Source: Micromonospora sp. U21
GTDB taxonomy: Bacteria > Actinomycetota > Actinomycetes > Mycobacteriales > Micromonosporaceae
Reading direction: 5' to 3'
DNA length: 64,000 nucleotides
NCBI RefSeq assembly: GCF_018070045.1
Contig: NZ_JAGPYK010000029.1
Location: 18,661-82,660 of the forward strand
The notes under the pieces are model-generated. The model was given only the letters and a program-made list of their open reading frames with translations. It ran no database searches and was not told the origin of the DNA. Positions 24,191-33,308 of the stretch are shown here, one piece after another. Numbering within the stretch: position 1 is the stretch's first letter; each line of letters opens with the position of its first letter. The position numbers and the translations under genes were made by a program.

Positions 24191-25864
24191 GTGCTCGTGT
24201 CCACAGCAGACAGCAGTCCGTGGTGGCGGGGAGCGGTGATCTACCAGGTGTATCCGCGTAGCTTCGCCGACGGCAACGGCGACGGCATCGGCGACATCGC
24301 GGGCATCCGGTCCCGGCTGAATCACCTGTCCGCGCTCGGCATCGACGCGATCTGGTTCAGTCCCTGGTACCCCTCCCCGATGGCCGACGCCGGCTACGAC
24401 GTGTCCGACTACCGCGACATCGACCCGGTCTTCGGCACCCTCGCCGAGGCGGAGGCGCTGATCTCGGAGGCACACGCGCTCGGCATCCGGACCATCGTCG
24501 ACGTGGTGCCCAACCACTGCTCCGACGCGCACCCGTGGTTCCAGGCCGCGCTCGCCGGCGGGCCCGGCGCGCCCGAGCGGGACCTGTTCTGGTTCCGCCC
24601 CGGCCGGGGCCCGAACGGCGACCAGCGGCCCACCGACTGGGTCGGCGAGTTCGGCGGCGAAACCTGGACCCGGACCACCAACCCGGACGGCACCCCCGGC
24701 GACTGGTACCTGCACCTGTTCGCCCCGCAGCAGCCGGACTTCAACTGGGACCACCCCCGCGTGCGGGCGGAATTCGAGGACATCCTGCGGTTCTGGTTCG
24801 ACCGCGGCGTGGACGGCATCCGGATCGACTCCGCCGGGCTGCTGGTCAAGGACGGGACGCTGCCCGAGGTCCGCCCCGACGAGCCGCACCCGTTCCACGA
24901 CCTCGACGGGGTGCACGACATCTACCGGGGCTGGCGGTGGGTCGCCGACGAGTACCCCGGCGAGCGGGCCCTGATCGGTGAGGTGTGGCTGCCGGACCGG
25001 CAGCGGTTCGCCAACTACCTGCGCCCGGACGAGCTGCACGCCGCGTTCAACTTCGACTTCCTCGGCTGCGCGTGGGACGCCTCGGCCCTGCGCGAGAGCA
25101 TCGACGGGACGCTGAGCGCCCACGCGCCGGTCGGTGCGCCGGCCACCTGGGTGCTCTCCAACCACGACGTCACCCGGCACGTCACCCGCTACGGGCGGGC
25201 GGACACCAGGTTCAGCTTCGCCGCCAAGCGCGAGGGGACCCCCACCGACCTGGAGCTGGGCACCCGCCGGGCCCGGGCCGCCGCCCTGCTCTCGCTGTCG
25301 CTGCCCGGCGCCGCCTACGTCTACCAGGGCGAGGAGCTGGGCCTCTACGAGGTCGAGGACATCCCGTACGCGCTGCGCCAGGACCCGATGTGGGAACGTT
25401 CCGGCCGGATCGACCCCGGTCGGGACGGTTGCCGCGTGCCGCTGCCCTGGGCCGGCGACGAGCCGCCGTTCGAGTTCAGCCCCGACGGCGCCCCAGCGCC
25501 CTGGCTGCCCCAGCCGGCCGACTGGAAGGACCGGACCGCCCGGGCGCAGACCGGCGACGCCGCCTCGATGCTGGAGCTGTACCGGGCGGCGATCCAGATC
25601 CGGCGGGCCGACCCGGCGCTCGGCGACGGGGAGATGAGCTGGCTGCCCGCCCCCGACGGCGTGCTCGCCTTCAGCCGCGGCGGTGGTTTCCGCTGCCTGG
25701 TCAACCTCGCCGACGCACCGGTGCCGCTGCCCGCCGACGGAGACCTGCTGCTGGCCAGCGGGCCGCTCGACGACGGGCTGCTGCCGTCGGACACCGCCGT
25801 CTGGCTGCGTACCGCCGAACCGGCGAACGAGCCGCGCGCGGCGGACGGACCCGGCCTGACCTGA
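24191..25864 (+). CDS. GH13 alpha-glucosidase
   Basis: 557 residues from GTG 24191 (GTG 24197 is equally likely). An oligo-1,6-glucosidase/alpha-glucosidase type TIM barrel: WWRGAVIYQVYPRSFADGNG at the N-terminus, DVVPNHCSD, nucleophile Asp213 in GIRIDSAG, acid/base Glu264 in LIGEVWL, and transition-state Asp326 in SNHDVTRH, so all three catalytic residues are present. There is no signal peptide: it works in the cytoplasm on imported oligosaccharides, releasing glucose. Its position after the transporter genes and before the two secreted GH87-type enzymes fits intracellular finishing of alpha-glucan digestion. Linkage preference (1,3, 1,4 or 1,6) is not readable from these motifs. Confidence 0.92.
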   Translation: MLVSTADSSPWWRGAVIYQVYPRSFADGNGDGIGDIAGIRSRLNHLSALGIDAIWFSPWYPSPMADAGYDVSDYRDIDPVFGTLAEAEALISEAHALGIRTIVDVVPNHCSDAHPWFQAALAGGPGAPERDLFWFRPGRGPNGDQRPTDWVGEFGGETWTRTTNPDGTPGDWYLHLFAPQQPDFNWDHPRVRAEFEDILRFWFDRGVDGIRIDSAGLLVKDGTLPEVRPDEPHPFHDLDGVHDIYRGWRWVADEYPGERALIGEVWLPDRQRFANYLRPDELHAAFNFDFLGCAWDASALRESIDGTLSAHAPVGAPATWVLSNHDVTRHVTRYGRADTRFSFAAKREGTPTDLELGTRRARAAALLSLSLPGAAYVYQGEELGLYEVEDIPYALRQDPMWERSGRIDPGRDGCRVPLPWAGDEPPFEFSPDGAPAPWLPQPADWKDRTARAQTGDAASMLELYRAAIQIRRADPALGDGEMSWLPAPDGVLAFSRGGGFRCLVNLADAPVPLPADGDLLLASGPLDDGLLPSDTAVWLRTAEPANEPRAADGPGLT

Positions 25865-26021
25865 TCGCGGTGGGGCCGCCGGCCCGTCCCGGCCGCCGGC
25901 ACCACACCACCCGTCCCGGCCCCGCGCCGGCCGCCAGAAGGAAGGAGGAACCAGGGGGAGACGCCACGCCGCACGGACACGGGGGGATCTGGCCTGCCTG
26001 ACGAAAGGGAGAGCGCAGCTC

Positions 26022-28394
26022 ATGGCCAACCACACCACCGGCACCCCGCACCACCTCCGACACCCGACCCGGGCAGGGTTGGCCGCTATCGCAGCCACCC
26101 TGCTCGCCGCGACATCGGTGACGGCCCTCGCGGTCACCGGCACCGCGACCCCGGCCTCGGCAGCCGGGCTGTCCCCCTTCGACATCCCCGGCCGGGGCGC
26201 CACCGTCCCGTTCGTGGAGCAGGAGGCCGAGAAGGCCGCCCACAACGGCACGAAGATCGGCCCGGACCGGCGTTACGGCACGCTGCCGTCCGAGGCGTCC
26301 GGCCGGGAGGCGGTCACCCTCGACTCCGTCGGCGAGTACGTCGAGTTCACCCTCACCGCCCCGGCCAACGCGGTCACCTTCCGGCACAGCCTGCCGGACA
26401 GCCCGACCGGCACCGGCCGGGACGCCGCCATCGACCTGCGGGCCAACGGGAGCCTGCTGAAGTCCGTCCCGGTGACCTCGCGGTACGGCTGGTACTACGG
26501 CGGCTACCCGTTCAACAACAACCCGGGCGACACCAACCCGCACCACTTCTACGACGAGACCCGGGCGATGTTCGGCAGCACCTACCCGGCCGGCACCAGG
26601 ATCCGGTTGCAGGTCTCCTCGACCGCCCAGTCGCCCACCTTCACCATCGACCTGGCCGACTTCGAGCTGGTCGGCGCACCGATCGGCAAGCCCGCCGGTG
26701 CGCTCGACGTGGTCACCGACTTCGGCGCCGACCCGAGCGGCGCCACCGACTCGACCGCGAGGTTCCAGGCGGCGGTCGACGCCGGAAAGGCCCAGGGCCG
26801 GACGGTCTGGATCCCGACCGGCACCTTCACCCTCTGGGACCACGTTGTGGTCGACGGGGTGACCCTGCGCGGGGCCGGCCCGTGGTATTCGGTGCTCGGC
26901 GGCCGGCACCCCACCGACCGCAAGCGGGCCGCCGGCATCTACGGCAAGTACGTCTCCGGCGGCGGCTACTCCGGTGGGGTCCGCCCGCACGAGGCCGGTG
27001 GGCCGAGCCGCAACGTCACGCTGCGGGACTTCGCCATCATCGGCGACATCCGCGAACGGGTGGACGACGACCAGGTCAACGCGCTCGGCGGGGCGATGAC
27101 CAACTCCGTGGTGGACAACCTCTGGCTGGAGAACACCAAGGTCGGAGCCTGGATGGACGGCCCGATGGACAACTTCACCATCCGCAACAGCCGGATCCTG
27201 GACCAGACGGCCGACGGGGTGAACTTCCACACCGGGGTGACCAACTCGACGGTGACCAACACCTTCGTCCGCAACACCGGCGACGACGCGCTGGCGATGT
27301 GGGCGCAGAGCGTGCCGAACGTCAACAACTCCTTCACGCACAACACCATCGGCGTGACCCTGCTGGCGAACCACCTGGTCAGCTACGGCGGTCGGGACAT
27401 CAAGATCACCGACAACGTGACGGCCGACTCGCTGACCAACGGTGGCGGCATCCACGTCGCCAACCGCTACCCCGGCGTGCAGGGCGCCACCGGGGTCCAG
27501 GGCACCTGGACGATCGCCCGCAACACGTTGATCCGCAACGGTAACTCGGACTACAACTGGAACTTCGGCGTCGGGGCGATCTGGTTCTCCGCGCTCAACG
27601 AGGCGTTCCAGCAGCCCACCATCAACATCACGGACACCGACATCCTGGACAGCTCGTACGCGGCGCTGCACTGGATCGAGGGCCAGACCAACGGGATCAG
27701 CCTCAACAACGTGCGGATCGACGGCGCCGGCACGTACGCCCTCCAGGTGCAGGCGCCCAGCCAGGTGTCGCTCACCAACGTACGGGCCACCAACATCGCG
27801 CAGAGCAACCCGATCCACAACTGCGTGGGCGGCGGCTTCCAGATCACCCAGGGCGCCGGCAACTCCGGCTGGTACACCCCGACCCCGTACTGCGGCCCGT
27901 GGCCCGACCCGCAGTGGGGCGGTGGACCGACCACCCCACCGACCACCCCGCCACCCACCACCCCGCCACCCGCTGGCGGGAACCTGGCGCTGAACCGGCC
28001 GGCGACCGCCACCAGCACGAACCAGAGCTACACCGCGCCCAACGCGGTGGACGGCAACGCGGGCACCTACTGGGAGAGCGCCAACAATGCCTTCCCGCAG
28101 TCGGTGACGGTGGACCTCGGAACGGCCCGGTCAGTGTCCCGGGTCGTGCTGAAGCTGCCACCGTCGTCGGCCTGGCAGACCCGCACCCAGACGCTGTCGG
28201 TGCTCGGCTCCACCAACGGCGCCTCCTGGACCACGGTGAAGCCGTCCGCCGGCTACACCTTCAATCCGGGCAGCGGTAACACGGTCACCGTGACGTTCGC
28301 GGCGACCAGCCAGCGGTACCTGCGGCTGACCGTCACCGGCAACAGCGGCTGGCCCGCCGGTCAGCTCAGCGAGTTCGAGGTCTACTCCAGCTAG
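26022..28394 (+). CDS. Secreted right-handed beta-helix glycoside hydrolase, GH87-like, with discoidin module
   Basis: 790 residues. Signal peptide to about residue 47 (ends PASAAG). Residues 60-215 form a CBM35-like domain (EQEAEKAAHNGTKIGP, EASGREAVTLDSVGEYVEFT). Residues 225-620 are a parallel beta-helix with a pectate-lyase-3-like start (DVVTDFGADPSGATDSTARF) and repeated strands such as VVDNLWLENTKVGAWMDGPM, DNFTIRNSRILDQTADGVNF. A Thr/Pro linker (residues 640-655) leads to a C-terminal F5/8-type discoidin module. The layout resembles mycodextranases/alpha-1,3-glucanases of GH87. It is made for extracellular polysaccharide attack; I favour alpha-1,3-glucan, but the catalytic Asp residues cannot be assigned with certainty. 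Confidence 0.8.
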   Translation: MANHTTGTPHHLRHPTRAGLAAIAATLLAATSVTALAVTGTATPASAAGLSPFDIPGRGATVPFVEQEAEKAAHNGTKIGPDRRYGTLPSEASGREAVTLDSVGEYVEFTLTAPANAVTFRHSLPDSPTGTGRDAAIDLRANGSLLKSVPVTSRYGWYYGGYPFNNNPGDTNPHHFYDETRAMFGSTYPAGTRIRLQVSSTAQSPTFTIDLADFELVGAPIGKPAGALDVVTDFGADPSGATDSTARFQAAVDAGKAQGRTVWIPTGTFTLWDHVVVDGVTLRGAGPWYSVLGGRHPTDRKRAAGIYGKYVSGGGYSGGVRPHEAGGPSRNVTLRDFAIIGDIRERVDDDQVNALGGAMTNSVVDNLWLENTKVGAWMDGPMDNFTIRNSRILDQTADGVNFHTGVTNSTVTNTFVRNTGDDALAMWAQSVPNVNNSFTHNTIGVTLLANHLVSYGGRDIKITDNVTADSLTNGGGIHVANRYPGVQGATGVQGTWTIARNTLIRNGNSDYNWNFGVGAIWFSALNEAFQQPTINITDTDILDSSYAALHWIEGQTNGISLNNVRIDGAGTYALQVQAPSQVSLTNVRATNIAQSNPIHNCVGGGFQITQGAGNSGWYTPTPYCGPWPDPQWGGGPTTPPTTPPPTTPPPAGGNLALNRPATATSTNQSYTAPNAVDGNAGTYWESANNAFPQSVTVDLGTARSVSRVVLKLPPSSAWQTRTQTLSVLGSTNGASWTTVKPSAGYTFNPGSGNTVTVTFAATSQRYLRLTVTGNSGWPAGQLSEFEVYSS
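28140..28220 (+). repeat. Duplicated discoidin-module DNA, copy 1
   Basis: 81 bp, identical at 79 positions to 28958-29038 (offset 818 bp). It encodes the same residues RVVLKLPPSSAWQTRTQTLS in both proteins, including third-codon bases. Confidence 0.9.
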
Positions 28395-28400
28395 GCCTGC

Positions 28401-28427
28401 GGCCCCCGCCCAGCCGGGGCGGGGGCC
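28401..28427 (+). terminator. GC-rich hairpin terminator
   Basis: Perfect 11-bp stem GGCCCCCGCCC/GGGCGGGGGCC with a 5-nt loop, 6 nt after the stop codon of the first GH87-like gene. No T-tract. It separates the two hydrolase genes. Confidence 0.75.
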
Positions 28428-28585
28428 ACCCGGCCGGACGGCCCGGCGCAGCGCAGCCCCGGGCCGGCCTGATTCCCGTCCCCCACCGCACCGTCCCCAA
28501 CCTGTCGCGGCACGACGGGCGTACCCCTGCACCCGTCGTCGCGCACCGCACCCGCACCCACCCCCGAAAGAGGTGTAGCGACCCC

Positions 28586-31500
28586 ATGTCCAGAAACCTC
28601 ACCAGACGAGGCACGCCGCCGACCGGCGCGCCCAGCTCCGTCCCCCGCACCACCCGCACCGGCCACCGACGGCTGCTCGCCGGCGTGCTCGCCGGCGTGC
28701 TCGCCGGGATGCTCCTCGCCACCGCCCCGGTCGTCACCCCCGCGGTCAGCGCGGCACCGGTGGCCGACCCGTCCGCGGCCGCCGCGCGGGTGGCCATGCT
28801 CGCCGGACTCTCCGCCACCATGACCGCCAGCAGCTACAACCAGAACTACGTGGCGGGCAACGCCAACGACGGCAACGCGGACACCTACTGGGAGAGCAAC
28901 AACAACGCGTTCCCGCAGTGGATCCAGGCCGACCTCGGCGCCACGGTCAGCGTGGACCGGGTCGTGCTCAAGCTGCCACCCTCGTCGGCCTGGCAGACCC
29001 GCACCCAGACGCTGTCGGTGCTCGGCTCCACCAACGGCTCCTCGTTCACCACCCTGAAGGCATCCGGCGGCTACACCTTCAACCCGGCCACCGGAAACAC
29101 CGCGACTGTCACCTTCACCGCGGCCAGCACCCGCTACGTGCGGGTGCAGGTCACCGGCAACACCGGCTGGCCGGCCGCCCAGTTCTCCGAGGTCGAGGTC
29201 TACGGCGCCGTCGGCAGCCCCGACACGCAGGCCCCCAGCGTCCCCGGGAACCTGGCGTACACCCAACCCGCCAGCGGGCAGATCCGGCTCACCTGGTCCG
29301 CGTCCACCGACAACGTCGGGGTGACCGGGTACGACGTCTACGCCAACGGCGCACTGCGCGGCAGCGTCAACGGCTCGACCCTGACGTACACGGACAGCCA
29401 GCCGACCAGCGCCACCGTCTCCTACTACGTCCGGGCCAGGGACGCCGCCGGCAACCAGTCGGCGAACAGCAACACCGTCACCCGGACCGGCACCGGCAAC
29501 CCGCCGGTCGGCACCAACCTGGCGGTCGGCAAGCCGATCACCGCCTCCGGGTACGTGCACACGTTCGTGGCCACCAACGCCAACGACAACAACGTGGCCA
29601 CCTACTGGGAGGGCAACGGCAACCCGAGCACGCTGACCGTGCAGCTCGGCGCGAACGCCAGCCTCAGCCAGATCGTGCTGAAGCTGAACCCGGACCCGGC
29701 CTGGGGTGCGCGTACCCAGAACATCACCGTGCTCGGCCGCGACCAGGGCTCGTCGACCTTCACCACGCTGGTCGGTGCGGCGAACTACAGCTTCAACCCG
29801 GCCAGCGGCAACACGGTGACCATCCCGGTCTCCGGCGCGGCGGCCGACGTACGGCTGTCGATCGCCTCGAACACCGGTGCCCCGGCCGGCCAGGTGGCCG
29901 AGTTCCAGGTCATCGGCACCCCTGCACCGAACCCGGACCTGACCGTGACCGGCATGTCGTTCACCCCGTCCGCGCCGGTGGAGACGAGCACCATCACGCT
30001 CTCCGCGACCGTGCGTAACGCCGGCTCCGCGGCCTCCGGCGCCACCAACGTCAACTTCTACCTGGGCGCCACCCGGGTCGGCACCGCGTCGGTCGGCGGC
30101 CTCGCGGCCGGCGCCTCGACCACGGTCACCGCCAACATCGGCACGCGTGACGCGGGCAGCTACCCGCTCAGCGCGAAGGTCGACGAGAACAACACCGTCG
30201 TCGAGCAGGACGACACCAACAACAGCTACACCAACCCCAGTCCGCTGGTGGTCAGCCCGGTCGCCACCTCCGACCTGGTCGCCTCCGCGGTCGCCTGGTC
30301 GCCCGGCAACCCGGCGGCCGGCAACACGGTCACCTTCTCGGTGTCGGTACGCAACGCCGGCAGTGTGGCGTCCGCGTCCGGCGCGCACGGCATCACGCTC
30401 ACCGTGCTCAACGACGCCGGCACCGCCGTCCGCACCCTGACCGGTTCGTACTCCGGGGTGATCAACGCGGGGGCCACCGTCGGCCCGGTCAACCTGGGCA
30501 CCTGGACCGCCGCGAACGGCAGGTACACCGTCCGGGTGGTGCTCGCCGCCGACGCCAACGAACTGCCGGTCAAGCAGGCCAACAACACCAGCGACCGCCC
30601 GCTCTTCGTCGGTCGTGGCGCCAACATGCCGTACGACATGTACGAGGCCGAGGACGGCGTGGTCGGTGGCGGCGCCGCCGTCGTCGGCCCGAACCGGAAC
30701 GTCGGCGACCTGGCGGGTGAGGCGTCCGGGCGGCGGGCGGTGACGCTCAACTCGACCGGCAGCTACGTCGAGTTCACCACCCGTGCCAGCACCAACACGC
30801 TGGTCACCCGCTTCTCCATCCCGGACGCGCCGGGCGGCGGCGGGATCAACTCGACGCTGAACGTCTACGTCAACGGCACGTTCCACAAGGCCATCGACCT
30901 GACGTCCCGGTACGCCTGGCTCTACGGCAACGAGGCCAGCCCGGGCAACTCGCCGGGCGCGGGCGGACCGCGGCACATCTACGACGAGGCCAACGTCATG
31001 CTCAACTCCACCGTGCCGGCCGGCAGCAGGATCCGCCTCCAGAAGGACCCCGCCAACACCACCACGTACGCCATCGACTTCATCAACACCGAGCAGGTGG
31101 CGCCGATCGCCAACCCGGACCCGGCGCGCTACACCACGCCGACCGGCTTCACCCACCAGGACGTGCAGAACGCCCTGGACCGGGTGCGGATGGACACCAC
31201 GGGCAACCTCATCGGGGTCTACCTGCCCGCCGGCAACTACTCCACCTCGTCGAAGTTCCAGGTGTACGGCAAGGCGGTCAAGGTGAGCGGCGCCGGGCCC
31301 TGGTACACCCGGTTCAACGCCCCGTCCGGCCAGGACAACACCGACATCGGCTTCCGGGCCGAGAACTCGGCGGCCGGATCGTCCTTCGCGAACTTCGCCT
31401 ACTTCGGCAACTACACCTCGCGGATCGACGGGCCGGGCAAGGTGTTCGACTTCTCCAACGTGTCGAACATCGTGATCGACAACATCTGGAACGAGCACAT

Positions 31501-32293
31501 GGTGTGCCTGTACTGGGGTGCGAACACCGACTACATGACGATCAGGAACTCCCGGATCCGGAACATGTTCGCCGACGGCGTCAACATGACCAACGGCAGC
31601 ACCAACAACCTGGTCACCAACAACGACGCCCGGGCCACCGGTGACGACAGCTTCGCGCTGTTCTCGGCGATCGACGCGGGCGGCGCGGACATGAAGGACA
31701 ACGTCTACGAGAACCTGACCTCGACCCTGACCTGGCGCGCCGCCGGTGTCGCGGTCTATGGCGGGTACGGCAACACGTTCCGCAACATCTACATCGCGGA
31801 CACGCTGGTGTATTCCGGCATCACCATCAGCTCGCTCGACTTCGGCTACCCGATGAACGGCTTCGGGGCGAACCCGCCGACGCGGTTCGAGAACATCTCG
31901 ATCGTGCGGGCCGGTGGGCACTTCTGGGGCGCACAGACCTTCCCGGCGATCTGGATCTTCTCCGCCTCGAAGGTGTTCCAGGGCATCCGGGTCAGTGACG
32001 TGGACATCGTCGACCCGACCTACAGCGGCATCATGTTCCAGACGAACTACGTCGGCGGGCAGCCGCAGTTCCCGGTCACCGACACGATCTTCACGAACGT
32101 CTCGATCAGCGGGGCACGCAAGAGCGGTGACGCGTTCGACGCGAAGTCCGGCTTCGGGATCTGGGTGAACGAGATGCCGGAGGCGGGGCAGGGCCCGGCC
32201 GTAGGCTCGGCCACCTTCAACAACCTGCGGCTGAGCAACAACGCGGTGGACATCCGGAACACCACCTCGACGTTCACCATCAACCGCAACTGA
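28586..32293 (+). CDS. Large secreted GH87-type alpha-1,3-glucanase/mycodextranase
   Basis: 1235 residues. Signal peptide (LLAGVLAGVLAGMLLATAP, cleavage near VSAAP). Order of domains: discoidin/F5-8C (75-210), fibronectin type III (215-300, SVPGNLAYTQPASGQIRLTW), second discoidin (310-450), two CARDB Ig-like domains (455-560 and 565-675), a CBM35-like domain (680-835, YEAEDGVVGGG), and a C-terminal beta-helix catalytic domain (845-1235, including DNIWNEHMVCLYWGANTDYM, ATGDDSFALFSAIDAG). Accessory modules would anchor the enzyme to glucan. The catalytic part is paralogous to that in the preceding gene. It probably cuts alpha-1,3-linked glucan outside the cell, feeding the ABC importer. The family call rests on architecture and recall, not on a search. 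Confidence 0.83.
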   Translation: MSRNLTRRGTPPTGAPSSVPRTTRTGHRRLLAGVLAGVLAGMLLATAPVVTPAVSAAPVADPSAAAARVAMLAGLSATMTASSYNQNYVAGNANDGNADTYWESNNNAFPQWIQADLGATVSVDRVVLKLPPSSAWQTRTQTLSVLGSTNGSSFTTLKASGGYTFNPATGNTATVTFTAASTRYVRVQVTGNTGWPAAQFSEVEVYGAVGSPDTQAPSVPGNLAYTQPASGQIRLTWSASTDNVGVTGYDVYANGALRGSVNGSTLTYTDSQPTSATVSYYVRARDAAGNQSANSNTVTRTGTGNPPVGTNLAVGKPITASGYVHTFVATNANDNNVATYWEGNGNPSTLTVQLGANASLSQIVLKLNPDPAWGARTQNITVLGRDQGSSTFTTLVGAANYSFNPASGNTVTIPVSGAAADVRLSIASNTGAPAGQVAEFQVIGTPAPNPDLTVTGMSFTPSAPVETSTITLSATVRNAGSAASGATNVNFYLGATRVGTASVGGLAAGASTTVTANIGTRDAGSYPLSAKVDENNTVVEQDDTNNSYTNPSPLVVSPVATSDLVASAVAWSPGNPAAGNTVTFSVSVRNAGSVASASGAHGITLTVLNDAGTAVRTLTGSYSGVINAGATVGPVNLGTWTAANGRYTVRVVLAADANELPVKQANNTSDRPLFVGRGANMPYDMYEAEDGVVGGGAAVVGPNRNVGDLAGEASGRRAVTLNSTGSYVEFTTRASTNTLVTRFSIPDAPGGGGINSTLNVYVNGTFHKAIDLTSRYAWLYGNEASPGNSPGAGGPRHIYDEANVMLNSTVPAGSRIRLQKDPANTTTYAIDFINTEQVAPIANPDPARYTTPTGFTHQDVQNALDRVRMDTTGNLIGVYLPAGNYSTSSKFQVYGKAVKVSGAGPWYTRFNAPSGQDNTDIGFRAENSAAGSSFANFAYFGNYTSRIDGPGKVFDFSNVSNIVIDNIWNEHMVCLYWGANTDYMTIRNSRIRNMFADGVNMTNGSTNNLVTNNDARATGDDSFALFSAIDAGGADMKDNVYENLTSTLTWRAAGVAVYGGYGNTFRNIYIADTLVYSGITISSLDFGYPMNGFGANPPTRFENISIVRAGGHFWGAQTFPAIWIFSASKVFQGIRVSDVDIVDPTYSGIMFQTNYVGGQPQFPVTDTIFTNVSISGARKSGDAFDAKSGFGIWVNEMPEAGQGPAVGSATFNNLRLSNNAVDIRNTTSTFTINRN
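28958..29038 (+). repeat. Duplicated discoidin-module DNA, copy 2
   Basis: Partner of 28140-28220; only two mismatches in 81 bp, although the sequences on both sides diverge quickly. It lies in the first discoidin domain of the larger enzyme. Confidence 0.9.
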
Positions 32294-32326
32294 CCCACCC
32301 CGGTCGTCCGCACGGCGACCGTTCCT

Positions 32327-32370
32327 CCGGGTGGTGCGGCTACTCGACAAGGGGTGGCCGCACCGCCCGG
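32327..32370. terminator. Bidirectional terminator hairpin
   Basis: CCGGGTGGTGCGGC (32327-32340) pairs with GCCGCACCGCCCGG (32357-32370), 14 bp with one G-U, 16-nt loop. It lies between the convergent GH87 and enoyl-CoA hydratase genes. Confidence 0.75.
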
Positions 32371-32389
32371 CCCGTCGTGCTCCCGTCGG

Positions 32390-33154
32390 TCAGCCGGCGG
32401 GCGCGCCGTGCCGACCGGCGCCGGCGGCGAACCGGGCCGCGCCGGCCGCCGCGTCGGTGGCCAGAGAGTTCATCCCGTACGCCAGCTCGGTCGCCATGGC
32501 CTCCGGCTCGGGGCGGCCGGCTCCGGCCAGCAGCGCCGCCCGGTCGTTGCGCAGGCAGGTCTGCGGATGCCGGGCGATCGCCGCCGCCAGCTCCTCGGCC
32601 GCGGCCCGCGCCTGGCCGGGCGGCACCAGCCGGTTGACCAACCCCATCGCGTACGCCTCATCGGCCGGCACCGGCCGGCCGGTGAGGATCAGATCCATCG
32701 CCCTGCTCCCGCCGATCAGCCGCGGCAGCCGGACGGTGCCGCCGTCGATGAGCGGCACTCCCCACCGGCGGCAGAACACGCCGAGCGTCGCGTCGGACTC
32801 GGCGACCCGCAGGTCGCACCAGAGCGCCAACTCCAGCCCGCCGGCCACCGCGTACCCGGAGATCGCCGCGATCACCGGTTTGCCGAGTGCCATCCGGGTC
32901 GGACCCATCGGGCCGTCCCCCTCCGGCTCGACCCGGTTGCCGCTCGGCGTGCCGATCGCCTTGAGGTCCGCACCGGCACAGAACGTGCCACCGGCTCCCC
33001 AGAGCACAGCCACCGCCGCGTCCGGGTCGGCGTCGAAGGCTCGAAAGGCGTCGGCCAGCGCTCGCGCGGTCGGCCCGTCGACGGCGTTCCGGGCCGCCGG
33101 CCGGTCCAGCACCACTGTCGTCACCGGCCCGGCGCGCTCCACCCGTACACCCAT
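32390..33154 (-). CDS. Enoyl-CoA hydratase/isomerase family protein
   Basis: 254 residues from the ATG at 33154. Crotonase fold: MGVRVERAGPVTTVVLDRPA, first oxyanion-hole strand GAGGTFCAGADLKAIG, second ISGYAVAGGLELALWCDLRV, and FCRRWGVPLIDGGTVRLPRL. The position of the catalytic glutamates differs from classic enoyl-CoA hydratases (GVPLIDGG at the second site), as in many uncharacterised actinobacterial paralogues, so the reaction is uncertain. It is a single gene, divergent from the Rieske protein gene and unrelated to the neighbouring glucanase locus. Confidence 0.88.
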   Translation of the reverse strand: MGVRVERAGPVTTVVLDRPAARNAVDGPTARALADAFRAFDADPDAAVAVLWGAGGTFCAGADLKAIGTPSGNRVEPEGDGPMGPTRMALGKPVIAAISGYAVAGGLELALWCDLRVAESDATLGVFCRRWGVPLIDGGTVRLPRLIGGSRAMDLILTGRPVPADEAYAMGLVNRLVPPGQARAAAEELAAAIARHPQTCLRNDRAALLAGAGRPEPEAMATELAYGMNSLATDAAAGAARFAAGAGRHGAPAG

Positions 33155-33308
33155 CGGCCCAGCATGCCCGCCGCCCGCCGGTCCCGCAGACCCCGCACCC
33201 GATCGCGCGGCGGGTCGGGCGCGCGCTGAAAGCGCTGTCGACACGCCGTGCGACAGGTCTGTCACCGCCGACCGGTTTGCGACCGCGTTCGCCGGGAAGT
33301 CGGTACGG

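Noticed and set aside
28391..32350. A 1319-codon open frame on the minus strand opposite the large GH87-type gene.
   Set aside because: It is the antisense shadow of a GC-rich gene: Val/Gly/Arg/His-dominated composition, no family motif, while the plus strand encodes recognisable domains with a signal peptide.
32331..33308. N-terminal extension of the DUF2231-Rieske frame.
   Set aside because: It is antisense to the enoyl-CoA hydratase gene; DUF2231 begins soon after the GTG at 33309.
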